Shown: piece by piece, positions 36,631-44,022 of the stretch
Position numbering within the stretch: position 1 is the stretch's first letter
Layout of the letters: every line of letters begins with the position of its first letter
Source: UBA6055 sp965203755
GTDB taxonomy: Bacteria > Chloroflexota > Anaerolineae > Aggregatilineales > Phototrophicaceae
DNA length: 64,000 bases
Direction of reading: 5' to 3'
Assembly (NCBI GenBank): GCA_965203755.1
Contig: OZ241910.1
Coordinates: 1,922,001 to 1,986,000 of the forward strand
Notes under the pieces: generated by a model
Databases searched by the model: none
What the model was told of the DNA's origin: nothing
Seen by the model: the letters and a program-made list of their open reading frames with translations, nothing else
Translations under genes and position numbers: made by a program

Positions 36631-36901
36631 ATCCTTCTTCCTTGAGCTTTTGCGCTGTTCTGATCTGCTGGCGGATGTCTTCCTCGATGGCGTCCCGATT
36701 CTCATAATAGAAGGCAAGCCCGGCATAAACCTGCGCCAGGCTAATGTCATAAGCTGAGGCGATTTCATCGGGTGTGCGCTGATGGTATAGTTTCGCAACT
36801 ACGATATCCGTCACCCGCAGGCCAGTGCCGACGATGCAGGGACGCCCGCCGCGGATCTTCGGATTGCTGTAAATCAGTTCAATGCTGTGGATGGTGTTCA
36901 T
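36596..36901 (-). CDS. DUF433 antitoxin-like protein, copy 2
   Basis: A 101-residue protein with the same IYSNPKIRGGRPCIVGTGLRV motif as copy 1, diverging afterwards (VAKLYHQRTPDEIASAYDIS). The ATG at 36901 has GGAGG eight bases upstream; an ATG at 36907 is too close to that site. It heads the four-gene tandem DUF433-DUF5615-DUF433-DUF5615. Confidence 0.82.
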   Translation of the reverse strand: MNTIHSIELIYSNPKIRGGRPCIVGTGLRVTDIVVAKLYHQRTPDEIASAYDISLAQVYAGLAFYYENRDAIEEDIRQQIRTAQKLKEEGFGRPENSILPR

Positions 36902-36902
36902 G
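36812..36902 (-). repeat. 91-bp near-identical block, copy 2
   Basis: Partner of 36191-36281, covering the first 30 codons of DUF433 copy 2. The single difference is a G/C change in the arginine codon preceding the PCIVG motif. Confidence 0.85.
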
Positions 36903-36925
36903 TTCATCTCCTCCTTGCGCTGGCA

Positions 36926-37669
36926 TCATGTCATCTTTCCCGCCCGCTCATCGATCACCACCGTCCCGGCGAGCTTGTCATGCCAGGTCTGCGATTCGCG
37001 GTCGAACAGCGCCCACAGATAGCCCAGCAGAAACATCCCGCTCAAAGTATAGCCGATGACGTTACGCAGCAGAGCATCGGCAAAGGTCAAAGGCCGCCCG
37101 TTCTTTTTGACGGCGCGCAGCCCCAGCGTCATCTTGCCCGGCGTCTGCCCATTGAAGCGGGTCATAAAAAATAGATTGTAGGCGGCGCTGACCAGCAGAT
37201 TCATCACAATAAAGTCGTTCTGGAACTGCGAAAAGGCTTCGGCGATTAGCGCGTCATCGGCGGACAGCATCGCCGTTTCCAGCGCCGCGAATGCGCCGGC
37301 GATATTCATCATGATCATCGTCGGCAGCGCCACAATCACCCCGTCCATGATAATCGCAGCCCAACGTTTGCCGACCGACGCCAGCTTGACGCGGGGCGGC
37401 GCGGGCCTTGGCGCCGGCGCTTGCGCTGGTCCGCTTTTGACGCGCCTGATATCGGCAAGCTCATCCCCCGCCATCTGATGAGCGGGGTCTATCTCCAGCG
37501 CCTTTTCCAAAAATTCAACCCGCTGCCCATGATTGATCGCCGCCTGCGATGCCAGATAATAAGCCTCGGCGCCCGGGCGGTCCGCCAGTTCCTCGCGCAG
37601 CAGCGCCCGCGCCGCATCCATCTGAAAGCTGTCAATCGCCTGTTGAATTTTTGCCATTCTGTCTTCCAT
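36926..37669 (-). CDS. RDD-domain membrane protein with N-terminal helical repeat
   Basis: About 247 residues. An N-terminal TPR-like segment (residues 5-65) and a proline-rich linker precede an RDD domain (about 95-240): GKRWAAIIMDGVIVALP, a second span FIVMNLLVSAAYNLFF and GQTPGKMTLGLRAVKKNG. RDD proteins are small integral membrane proteins, some linked to ion or metabolite transport. The ATG at 37669 has AGGGG five bases upstream. It follows the toxin-antitoxin cluster with a short gap. Confidence 0.78.
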   Translation of the reverse strand: MEDRMAKIQQAIDSFQMDAARALLREELADRPGAEAYYLASQAAINHGQRVEFLEKALEIDPAHQMAGDELADIRRVKSGPAQAPAPRPAPPRVKLASVGKRWAAIIMDGVIVALPTMIMMNIAGAFAALETAMLSADDALIAEAFSQFQNDFIVMNLLVSAAYNLFFMTRFNGQTPGKMTLGLRAVKKNGRPLTFADALLRNVIGYTLSGMFLLGYLWALFDRESQTWHDKLAGTVVIDERAGKMT

Positions 37670-37795
37670 GCCCGCCCCTGACTGTTCCAATCGCCACCGA
37701 CTCTATCATACTTGATTCTGCCCCGATTGTGCTATGATAGGCTTGGCTGCCGGCGACGGCCCTGCGTGAATCTATTCAAAAAGGCGAGCCGAACG

Positions 37796-38179
37796 ATGAC
37801 CGACCATGCCCGACAAATCGGCGCCAGCAAAGCCGGGCGGCGCTTCATCGCCCAGATGCGCTTCTATAATGCCGGCGATTTTGAACGTTTGCGCCAGTTC
37901 ATGCACCGCGGCTATGATGACATTGTGCTGATGTCAAATCCAGTTGAGCGCCGCCTGCTTGACTTGAAAATAACCCGCCGGCTGCATGGACGGCTCAAGG
38001 TCGACCAAGTCGAAATCGCTGAAGATCACGCGCTTCAAGTGATGATGACCCCCGAAAAAGGGGCGGCGCGGCTGCGGCTGAAGCTGATGGTTGGCGAAAA
38101 TTATCCGCACCAAATCAAGCATTATTCGCTCATGCCAGTCAAAGCCAGCGGCGAAAACGAAGAGTCGGCGCCAGAATAA
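37796..38179 (+). CDS. Hypothetical protein, small alpha/beta domain
   Basis: A 127-residue protein beginning MTDHARQIGASKAG. It reads as a helix-rich start (FERLRQFMHRGY) followed by beta strands (LKVDQVEIAEDHALQVMM, then AARLRLKLMV), a pattern like NTF2/SnoaL-type domains, but I do not recognise a specific family. The ATG at 37796 follows an AAGGCGAG site. It sits 20 bases before nadE and is probably co-transcribed with it. Confidence 0.6.
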   Translation: MTDHARQIGASKAGRRFIAQMRFYNAGDFERLRQFMHRGYDDIVLMSNPVERRLLDLKITRRLHGRLKVDQVEIAEDHALQVMMTPEKGAARLRLKLMVGENYPHQIKHYSLMPVKASGENEESAPE

Positions 38180-38199
38180 ACAGCGAAAGCGACTTCCCC

Positions 38200-39054
38200 A
38201 TGTGCAAAACCCCGATTCTGCATCGGCTCAATATCAATGCCGAGCTTGCCACCCGCATTTTGACCGGTTTCATTCGCGACAGCATCGCCAAAGCCGGGAT
38301 GTCCCGCGCCGTGATCGGCTTGTCCGGCGGCATCGATTCCTCCGTGTCAGCCTATCTGTCAGCCAAAGCGCTCGGCGCCGACAATGTGCTGGCGGTGAGA
38401 ATGCCCTATAAAACCTCGGCCGCCGACAGCCTTGACGATGCCCAAGCCGTGATCGAGGATTTGGGGCTGGCGCATGTCACCCTGCCCATCACCGATATGG
38501 CTGACGCGCTGATTCACCGCTTCCCAGCGATGAGCCGGCTCCGCCAAGGCAATATCATGGCGCGGATGCGGATGATCGCATTGTACGATCAATCCATGGC
38601 CTGGAATGGCTTGGTGATGGGGACCAGCAACAAAACCGAATTGCTGCTGGGATACAGCACGATTTATGGCGACAGCGGCGCCGCCCTGCATCCAATAGCC
38701 GACCTCTACAAGGTTCAGGTGCGCCAGCTTGCCCGCTGCCTGGGCCTCCCCAATTCGATCATCGACAAACCGCCCTCGGCCGATCTGTGGGTCGGGCAAA
38801 CCGACGAAGATGAGCTTGGGTTTAGCTATGATGATGCCGACCAAGTCCTGTTTCTGCTGGTGGATGAGCGTTATACAATCGATGAGGTCGCCGAAGAAGG
38901 CTTTGACCGCGCCTTCGCCGTCAGCATCTGGGAACGCGTCAAAGCCAATCACTACAAGCGAACCATGCCCAACATCGCCAAAGTCAGCCGCCGCAGCATC
39001 GGGCATGATTTCCTCTATCTGCGCGATTACACCGGCCGCGCCGGCCAGGTTTGA
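38200..39054 (+). CDS. nadE: NH3-dependent NAD(+) synthetase
   Basis: A 284-residue enzyme that converts nicotinate adenine dinucleotide to NAD+ using ATP and ammonia, the last step of NAD synthesis. It shows the adenylating P-loop GLSGGIDSSV (residues about 47-56), then NIMARMRMIALYDQS and LVMGTSNKTELLLGYST. Its length fits the short, ammonia-using form without a glutaminase domain. The ATG at 38200 begins the homologous region. Confidence 0.93.
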   Translation: MCKTPILHRLNINAELATRILTGFIRDSIAKAGMSRAVIGLSGGIDSSVSAYLSAKALGADNVLAVRMPYKTSAADSLDDAQAVIEDLGLAHVTLPITDMADALIHRFPAMSRLRQGNIMARMRMIALYDQSMAWNGLVMGTSNKTELLLGYSTIYGDSGAALHPIADLYKVQVRQLARCLGLPNSIIDKPPSADLWVGQTDEDELGFSYDDADQVLFLLVDERYTIDEVAEEGFDRAFAVSIWERVKANHYKRTMPNIAKVSRRSIGHDFLYLRDYTGRAGQV

Positions 39055-39063
39055 TCAGGCCCC

Positions 39064-39474
39064 CTACATCCCATTGACCTTGGTGACCTGAATCTTGTAG
39101 ATGACGCGCTGTTCTTTGCCCTTGCTCTCCGGATTAAAGGCATAATAATCCTTATTGCCGGTGTACATCCCCGCCAGCTGGTTGATATGCGCCAAAGCCG
39201 CCGCCGATTCATCAAATTCGACGACCTCCCCGCGAATCTCCGCCCAGTGAAAAGCATCGCCGGGGTCGATAATCAATACGGTGACCTTGGGATTGGCGCG
39301 TGCGTTTTTGTCCTTGCGCCGGCCGACGGCCGAGTTAATCCACACTTGATCGCCTTCCAGGCTTGCCCAGACCGGCGTCGCTTGGGGCTGACCGTCGGGG
39401 TTGGCGGTGGCGAAGGCGGCGACAATGGGTCTTTCGAGCAGGTCTTTAAGATGGTCAGGGATGGCTGCTGCCAT
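39064..39474 (-). CDS. PPOX-class (pyridoxamine 5'-phosphate oxidase-fold) F420/FMN protein
   Basis: A 136-residue split-barrel protein: an N-terminal helix (PDHLKDLLERPIVAAFATA), then DGQPQATPVWASLEGDQVWI, which resembles F420-dependent or FMN-binding reductases of the PPOX family. It probably reduces a small molecule with a deazaflavin or flavin cofactor. The ATG at 39474 has GGAG ten bases upstream. It converges on nadE with a nine-base gap. Confidence 0.82.
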   Translation of the reverse strand: MAAAIPDHLKDLLERPIVAAFATANPDGQPQATPVWASLEGDQVWINSAVGRRKDKNARANPKVTVLIIDPGDAFHWAEIRGEVVEFDESAAALAHINQLAGMYTGNKDYYAFNPESKGKEQRVIYKIQVTKVNGM

Positions 39475-39570
39475 AGCGGTTGCGCTCCTTTATCAAATAT
39501 CAAATGGATTTGGATTAAGCCCCATCATACCCGTTTTCTGCAAGTTCGCCAGCGTTATGGCGGCCGCGCG

Positions 39571-41007
39571 CTAATCCACGTCGCTTTCAGCCTCGTCAAG
39601 TTTGGCCGCCGCGGCCGGCGGCGCGCCGTCTTGAACAGCCGATTCCGGGCCGCCGAGCAGGTCGCCCAGCGTCGGCTCTTCCTGCGGCTGGTCTTGCGGC
39701 TCATCGGCTTGATGCTGATGCAGCAGGCTGCCAAGCAAACGAACCGCATCCTCCTGCAAGCGATGCTTGTACGCCTTATAAGTCTCGCCAGGCAGCAGAC
39801 CATTCAACGTATAAGTAAAACTTTCGGCGATGCTGGCGCCGATCATCCCAAACTCGGGCTCCCATTGATCAATCAGATGCCAGGCATCGCCGCGGCATTG
39901 ATGCAGCTCGAACACGACCCTCACCTCGCCATGCTTCCCCTCAAAGCGAATATCCAGCGCCATCGGCAGCATCCTGTTCTGCCGGCTGACCGGTTTAAGG
40001 GCGGCCCTGCGCAGCTGCCGGGCAATGGGCTGAAGGGCATGGCGCAGCTGCTGCTGGTCATGCTGTCGGGCGCGGCGGGCGATCTTGTTCAGCCGCCGGG
40101 TAAGTCCGGCCGACATAACCGCTTCGGTGCGATTGATGTGCCCGTACATATCATACTGCACCGTGCGAATCGCCTTGATGTTCCAGCCACCAAGGACCAA
40201 GCCCTCCATATCCAGCAGACGTTTGAGGACCGCCACATGATCCGGACTGCAAGGCGCGGCGATGGCGCTGTTTTGGGCGTGCTGCTGCCAGCTTTGCCGG
40301 CGCCCCGCCGTCGAGTCCGGATCATGCCAGGCATTGACGGCGTAGGGAGGATGCCATGCGCCGAATTTGGGCGTCGGATACAGGAGCAGACGCAAGATCA
40401 GCCCCAGCAGCCAAAACAGGAACAAGCCGACAGCGACCAGCGTCAGACCAATCAAAAGCTGCGGCAGAGTATAAAAATTATCGTTAAGCTGGATGCCATC
40501 GGCGAGGATCTTGATCCCCACATTCACCAGCGGCAGCCACAGATCATAAGCCGCCGGATTCGCCGCCGCGCCCGGCCGCGAGCCAGCCGCTTTCATATCT
40601 TCGGTGACATTGACCGTGAACAAAAGGCTGTTGTTGGCGGCGACGGCGCTGCCCGCCAATTCATACTGGTCGATTCCGACTTCAGCCGTGAAAGCGTGAT
40701 CGCCGACCGGAAAATCCGCCAGATTAACCGCAACATTAAAAGTGGCTTCCTCATTGGCGGCAAGCGGGCGCAGCGTTTCGCTGTGTATGATGCGGCCGTC
40801 GCTTCGCTGCGCGATGTTGATTTGGGCTGCTTCAACGGCATCGCCGCCCTCGTTGGTCACGGTGAGGGTCACCGTAGCCGTCGATCCATCCTCGGCATAG
40901 CTCACCGCCTCCAGCTGTTTCACAGCATAATCGCGTTGCGCTGTCTGCTGCGCCATGCCGACGACGGCAATCATCCAGATGCCAAGGAGAACTTTCCACC
41001 GCGCCAT
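39571..41007 (-). CDS. Exported CARDB-domain membrane protein
   Basis: A 478-residue protein: signal peptide (1-20), a CARDB-type Ig-like domain (about 30-145, ATVTLTVTNEGGDAVEAAQI), a transmembrane segment (about 180-205, LTLVAVGLFLFWLLGLILRLLLY) and a cytoplasmic region with a helical, Arg-rich stretch (290-340) and an acidic Pro-rich tail. The cytoplasmic part is not recognised. A plausible role is linking an extracellular binding domain to an internal partner. A long open frame on the opposite strand is a codon-bias shadow. Confidence 0.65.
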   Translation of the reverse strand: MARWKVLLGIWMIAVVGMAQQTAQRDYAVKQLEAVSYAEDGSTATVTLTVTNEGGDAVEAAQINIAQRSDGRIIHSETLRPLAANEEATFNVAVNLADFPVGDHAFTAEVGIDQYELAGSAVAANNSLLFTVNVTEDMKAAGSRPGAAANPAAYDLWLPLVNVGIKILADGIQLNDNFYTLPQLLIGLTLVAVGLFLFWLLGLILRLLLYPTPKFGAWHPPYAVNAWHDPDSTAGRRQSWQQHAQNSAIAAPCSPDHVAVLKRLLDMEGLVLGGWNIKAIRTVQYDMYGHINRTEAVMSAGLTRRLNKIARRARQHDQQQLRHALQPIARQLRRAALKPVSRQNRMLPMALDIRFEGKHGEVRVVFELHQCRGDAWHLIDQWEPEFGMIGASIAESFTYTLNGLLPGETYKAYKHRLQEDAVRLLGSLLHQHQADEPQDQPQEEPTLGDLLGGPESAVQDGAPPAAAAKLDEAESDVD

Positions 41008-41145
41008 GTTATGAAACCTCTTGCCGAAGCTGTCCGCGCATTGAGAACCGAAACGTCATTGCGAATATACGCTAACTATAAACGCGTTTGGGCGGTTTTC
41101 CAAGTCAAACCCCGCTGGCGAAAATCAAAGACGGCCGCCCGATTT

Positions 41146-42711
41146 TCACGGCCTCTCATCAAGTATCATCGCGGCGCATTTTTCGCCAATCATCATGCAG
41201 GGCGCGTTGGTATTGGCATTGACAATAAAGGGCATGATAGAGCCATCCGCCACCCGCAGGCTCTGGATCCCATGCACCTGCAAGCGGTCATTCACCACCG
41301 CCAGCCGGTCATTGCCCATCTTGCAGGTGCCGGTCGGATGGAAGATATTATCGAGATGCGCCCGGATAAACGCCTGGATGTCTTCATCAGAGCGAACGCG
41401 GCGGCCCGGCAGATATTCATCGCCGCGGTAAGGCGCAAAAGCCGGCGCAGCCAAAATCTGACGCGCCAGTTTGACGCCCGCCGCCAGCGTTTGCATATCA
41501 TCGTCCGCCGCCAGATAGTTCGGATTGATGAGCGGCGGCTGGTATGGGTCGGCTGATCGCAGTTCCAGCGCGCCTTTGCTTTGGGGCGCTGCCAGCCCCG
41601 GCGCCAGCATATAGCCGTGGGCATTCGGATTTTCAGGATAATCAATCAAAGGCAGGAAGATGAGTTGCAGTTCCGGCGCCGGCGAAGCCGGATCGAGCTT
41701 GACAAAGGCGCCCGCCTCGCCAAGGTTGGAAGTCCAGACGCCGCCTTGCCCCTTCTCATAGCGCGCCCGCTCCTGCGGGTCGTTCATGCGGGCGAGAGAT
41801 ACCGGCTGTTTGGAAAAATGGGATACAAATACGCGCACATGGTCCTGCAGATTTTTGCCGACGCCGGGCAAATCCTTGACGACCTCGATGCCCAGCCTTG
41901 CCAAGCTGGCGCCGTCGCCGATGCCGGACAGCATCAGCAGCTGCGGCGAATTGACGGCGCCGCCGCAGAGGATGACCTCGCGCCGCGCCACGGCCTCATG
42001 CTGGCGGCCCTCTTTGGCATAGCTGGCGCCAATGCAGCGCCGGCCCTCAAATCTCAAGCGGGTCACCATGGCATGGGGGATGGCTTTTAGACTGCTGCGC
42101 TTGAGCGCCGGATGCAAAAAGGCGCGGGCGGCGCTGTGACGCTGACCGTCCTTTTGGGTGACTTGATGAAATCCCGCGCCTTCCTGTTCGCCGTCATTGA
42201 AATCATCATTTTTGCGTAATCCGGCCTGCTGGGCGGCTTCGACAAAGGCGACCGTCAAGGGGTTGGGCTGGCGCAGGTCAGCGATATTCAGCATCCCGCC
42301 GACCTGATGATGCGCCGATGCGCCCCGTTCCTGATGTTCGGATTTCATAAAATAGGGCAGAACCTCCGCCCATGTCCAGCCGGCGTTGCCCAGCCTGGCC
42401 CAGCCATCGTAATCGCTGGGGCTGCCGCGCTGATAAATCATGGCGTTGATGGAACTCGAGCCGCCATAGACCTTGCCGCGCGGCATCTTGATGACGCGGC
42501 TGTCGCAGTGTTCCTGCGGGGTGGTGACATAATCCCAATCGAGCTTGGTTTGACGCAGGCCGCGCCATGCCAGCGGAACCGCGATCTCAGGATGGTCGTC
42601 GGGCCCGCCGGCCTCCAATAACAGTACCTTGAGGTCTTGACGTTCGGACAGGCGCGACGCGACCACGCAGCCGGCCGACCCGGCGCCAATCACGATAAAA
42701 TCATATTCCAT
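41146..42711 (-). CDS. GMC-family FAD-dependent oxidoreductase (choline dehydrogenase-like)
   Basis: A 521-residue protein. The FAD-binding GAGSAGCVVASRLSE (residues 8-22) is followed by the GMC signature around GGSSSINAMIYQRG and, near the C-terminus, the active-site region HPTGTCKMG with the catalytic His, then NTNAPCMMIGEK. It oxidises an alcohol substrate with FAD. Sequence is closest to the BetA/alcohol dehydrogenase group, but GMC substrates cannot be read reliably from motifs, so no symbol is given. The ATG at 42711 fits the family start. Confidence 0.9.
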   Translation of the reverse strand: MEYDFIVIGAGSAGCVVASRLSERQDLKVLLLEAGGPDDHPEIAVPLAWRGLRQTKLDWDYVTTPQEHCDSRVIKMPRGKVYGGSSSINAMIYQRGSPSDYDGWARLGNAGWTWAEVLPYFMKSEHQERGASAHHQVGGMLNIADLRQPNPLTVAFVEAAQQAGLRKNDDFNDGEQEGAGFHQVTQKDGQRHSAARAFLHPALKRSSLKAIPHAMVTRLRFEGRRCIGASYAKEGRQHEAVARREVILCGGAVNSPQLLMLSGIGDGASLARLGIEVVKDLPGVGKNLQDHVRVFVSHFSKQPVSLARMNDPQERARYEKGQGGVWTSNLGEAGAFVKLDPASPAPELQLIFLPLIDYPENPNAHGYMLAPGLAAPQSKGALELRSADPYQPPLINPNYLAADDDMQTLAAGVKLARQILAAPAFAPYRGDEYLPGRRVRSDEDIQAFIRAHLDNIFHPTGTCKMGNDRLAVVNDRLQVHGIQSLRVADGSIMPFIVNANTNAPCMMIGEKCAAMILDERP

Positions 42712-42837
42712 AAGCGAACTCCAGCTTGCGCTGCCACGCGCCTTACTATAACTTGAGTTGGTGAAATTGAAAAACGCTTTCAGAGCCAGTCAGCGCCGAT
42801 TGTAATGTCGGGCAGGTTTAAGGAAGGACCGGCATTG

Positions 42838-43488
42838 ATGAAAAGTCCGAACGACCGGCAGATTGATCGGCTGATCGCGAGTCTGGCGAATGCCAAAACC
42901 GCCGCCGATGCCTGCAACGAGTATGCGCCGACCCACCCGAACCATGCCATTCGGCGGGCCAATCTCAAGCTCTATTCGCAGGCGATGGCGGCGCGGATGC
43001 CGACGGCTCTGATGCTGATGGAAGCGCCCGGCTACCGCGGCTGCCGCTTGACCGGCGTGCCGGCGACAAGCCGAAAAATCCTGCTGGAAGGCTTGCCGGC
43101 GCTGGGTATGTTTGGCCGGCAGGCCGGCTTCCGCGATGTCGATGAACACGGCTTCGAGCGCATCTATGGCGAACAGACGGCGACGATGGTCTGGGACGCG
43201 CTGTCCAGCCTGGGGACGGCGCCTTTTATCTGGAACGCCTTCCCCTTTCATCCGCACAAAAAAGGGCAGGCGCTTAGCAACCGCAAGCCGCGCAAAGCCG
43301 AAACGCGGCTGGGCGCGGAACTGCTGGAGCAGCTGCTTGACCTGTGGCAGTTCCAGCAGGTCATCGCGGTCGGCAATGTCGCCCATGAGACCCTGACGGC
43401 TTTGGGGATGGACTGCGTCAAAATCCGACATCCGGCCCAGGGCGGCAAAAATGATTTTGTCGCCGGGCTGGCGGCGCTTCTGTCATAG
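42838..43488 (+). CDS. Uracil-DNA glycosylase-superfamily protein
   Basis: A 216-residue protein with LMLMEAPGYRGCRLTGVP (motif A-like region), then IWNAFPFHPHKKGQ (motif B-like with Asn) and IAVGNVAHETLTALG and IRHPAQGGKNDF (the His-containing motif 2). It resembles the UDG-like family whose members excise uracil or related lesions. The ATG at 42838 is chosen for the GGAAGGA site upstream, though 42805 is possible. Its last bases overlap the convergent EthD-like gene by six. Confidence 0.78.
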   Translation: MKSPNDRQIDRLIASLANAKTAADACNEYAPTHPNHAIRRANLKLYSQAMAARMPTALMLMEAPGYRGCRLTGVPATSRKILLEGLPALGMFGRQAGFRDVDEHGFERIYGEQTATMVWDALSSLGTAPFIWNAFPFHPHKKGQALSNRKPRKAETRLGAELLEQLLDLWQFQQVIAVGNVAHETLTALGMDCVKIRHPAQGGKNDFVAGLAALLS

Positions 43489-43863
43489 CTGGCTCGCCCC
43501 CAAATCACCATCGTCGAAATAAGGCTGTGCCTCCTTGTCGGGCTGGGGCGTCGCGCCGCCGGTTTCCTCATAGACATCGGCGAACAGTAATAGCGCCGCG
43601 CCGCGCGGCAGCCGCCCGAGTTCCTGGCCGGCTTCCTGCCCGATCTTGGACATCAGCGCCTCCTGCTGCTGCTGCGGAGATTCAAAATAAATCTCGAGGA
43701 TGCGGTAAAACGGCGGCGCGCCTTGTGGACTGCCGGTGACATGCGCCACCTGACGGCGGATAATGTTGGGCATCCGCTCGACCAATGCCAGAAAATCGGC
43801 GTAAATGTTCTCAAAGCTGTCCAAATCGGTCGGCTGCTGGAATAGAATCATGAATTTAATCAT
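43483..43863 (-). CDS. EthD-domain protein
   Basis: A 126-residue protein of ferredoxin-like (dimeric alpha-beta barrel) type, with IKFMILFQQPTDLDSFENIYADFLALVERMP, the EthD pattern. EthD proteins assist small-molecule degradation, but the role is often unclear. The C-terminal 25 residues are an acidic Pro-rich tail. Confidence 0.72.
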   Translation of the reverse strand: MIKFMILFQQPTDLDSFENIYADFLALVERMPNIIRRQVAHVTGSPQGAPPFYRILEIYFESPQQQQEALMSKIGQEAGQELGRLPRGAALLLFADVYEETGGATPQPDKEAQPYFDDGDLGASQL

Positions 43864-44022
43864 CTTGCCGTTTCGCTCTCGCCGTCGCCGGCTGGTGATG
43901 GTTCATGCCAGCTACGATACGGGATATTCAAGCATAAAGCAACCGCCGGCATGATTCGCAATCGCGCGCCGAATCGGTTATATTTTCTGGCCGACTCTTT
44001 CAATATCGAACAGGATGATGCC

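Noticed and set aside
39187..41556. A 789-codon plus-strand frame opposite the CARDB membrane protein
   Set aside because: Composition is that of a mirror frame (Arg/Gln/His-rich, no domain). The minus-strand gene has a signal peptide, Ig-like domain and membrane span.
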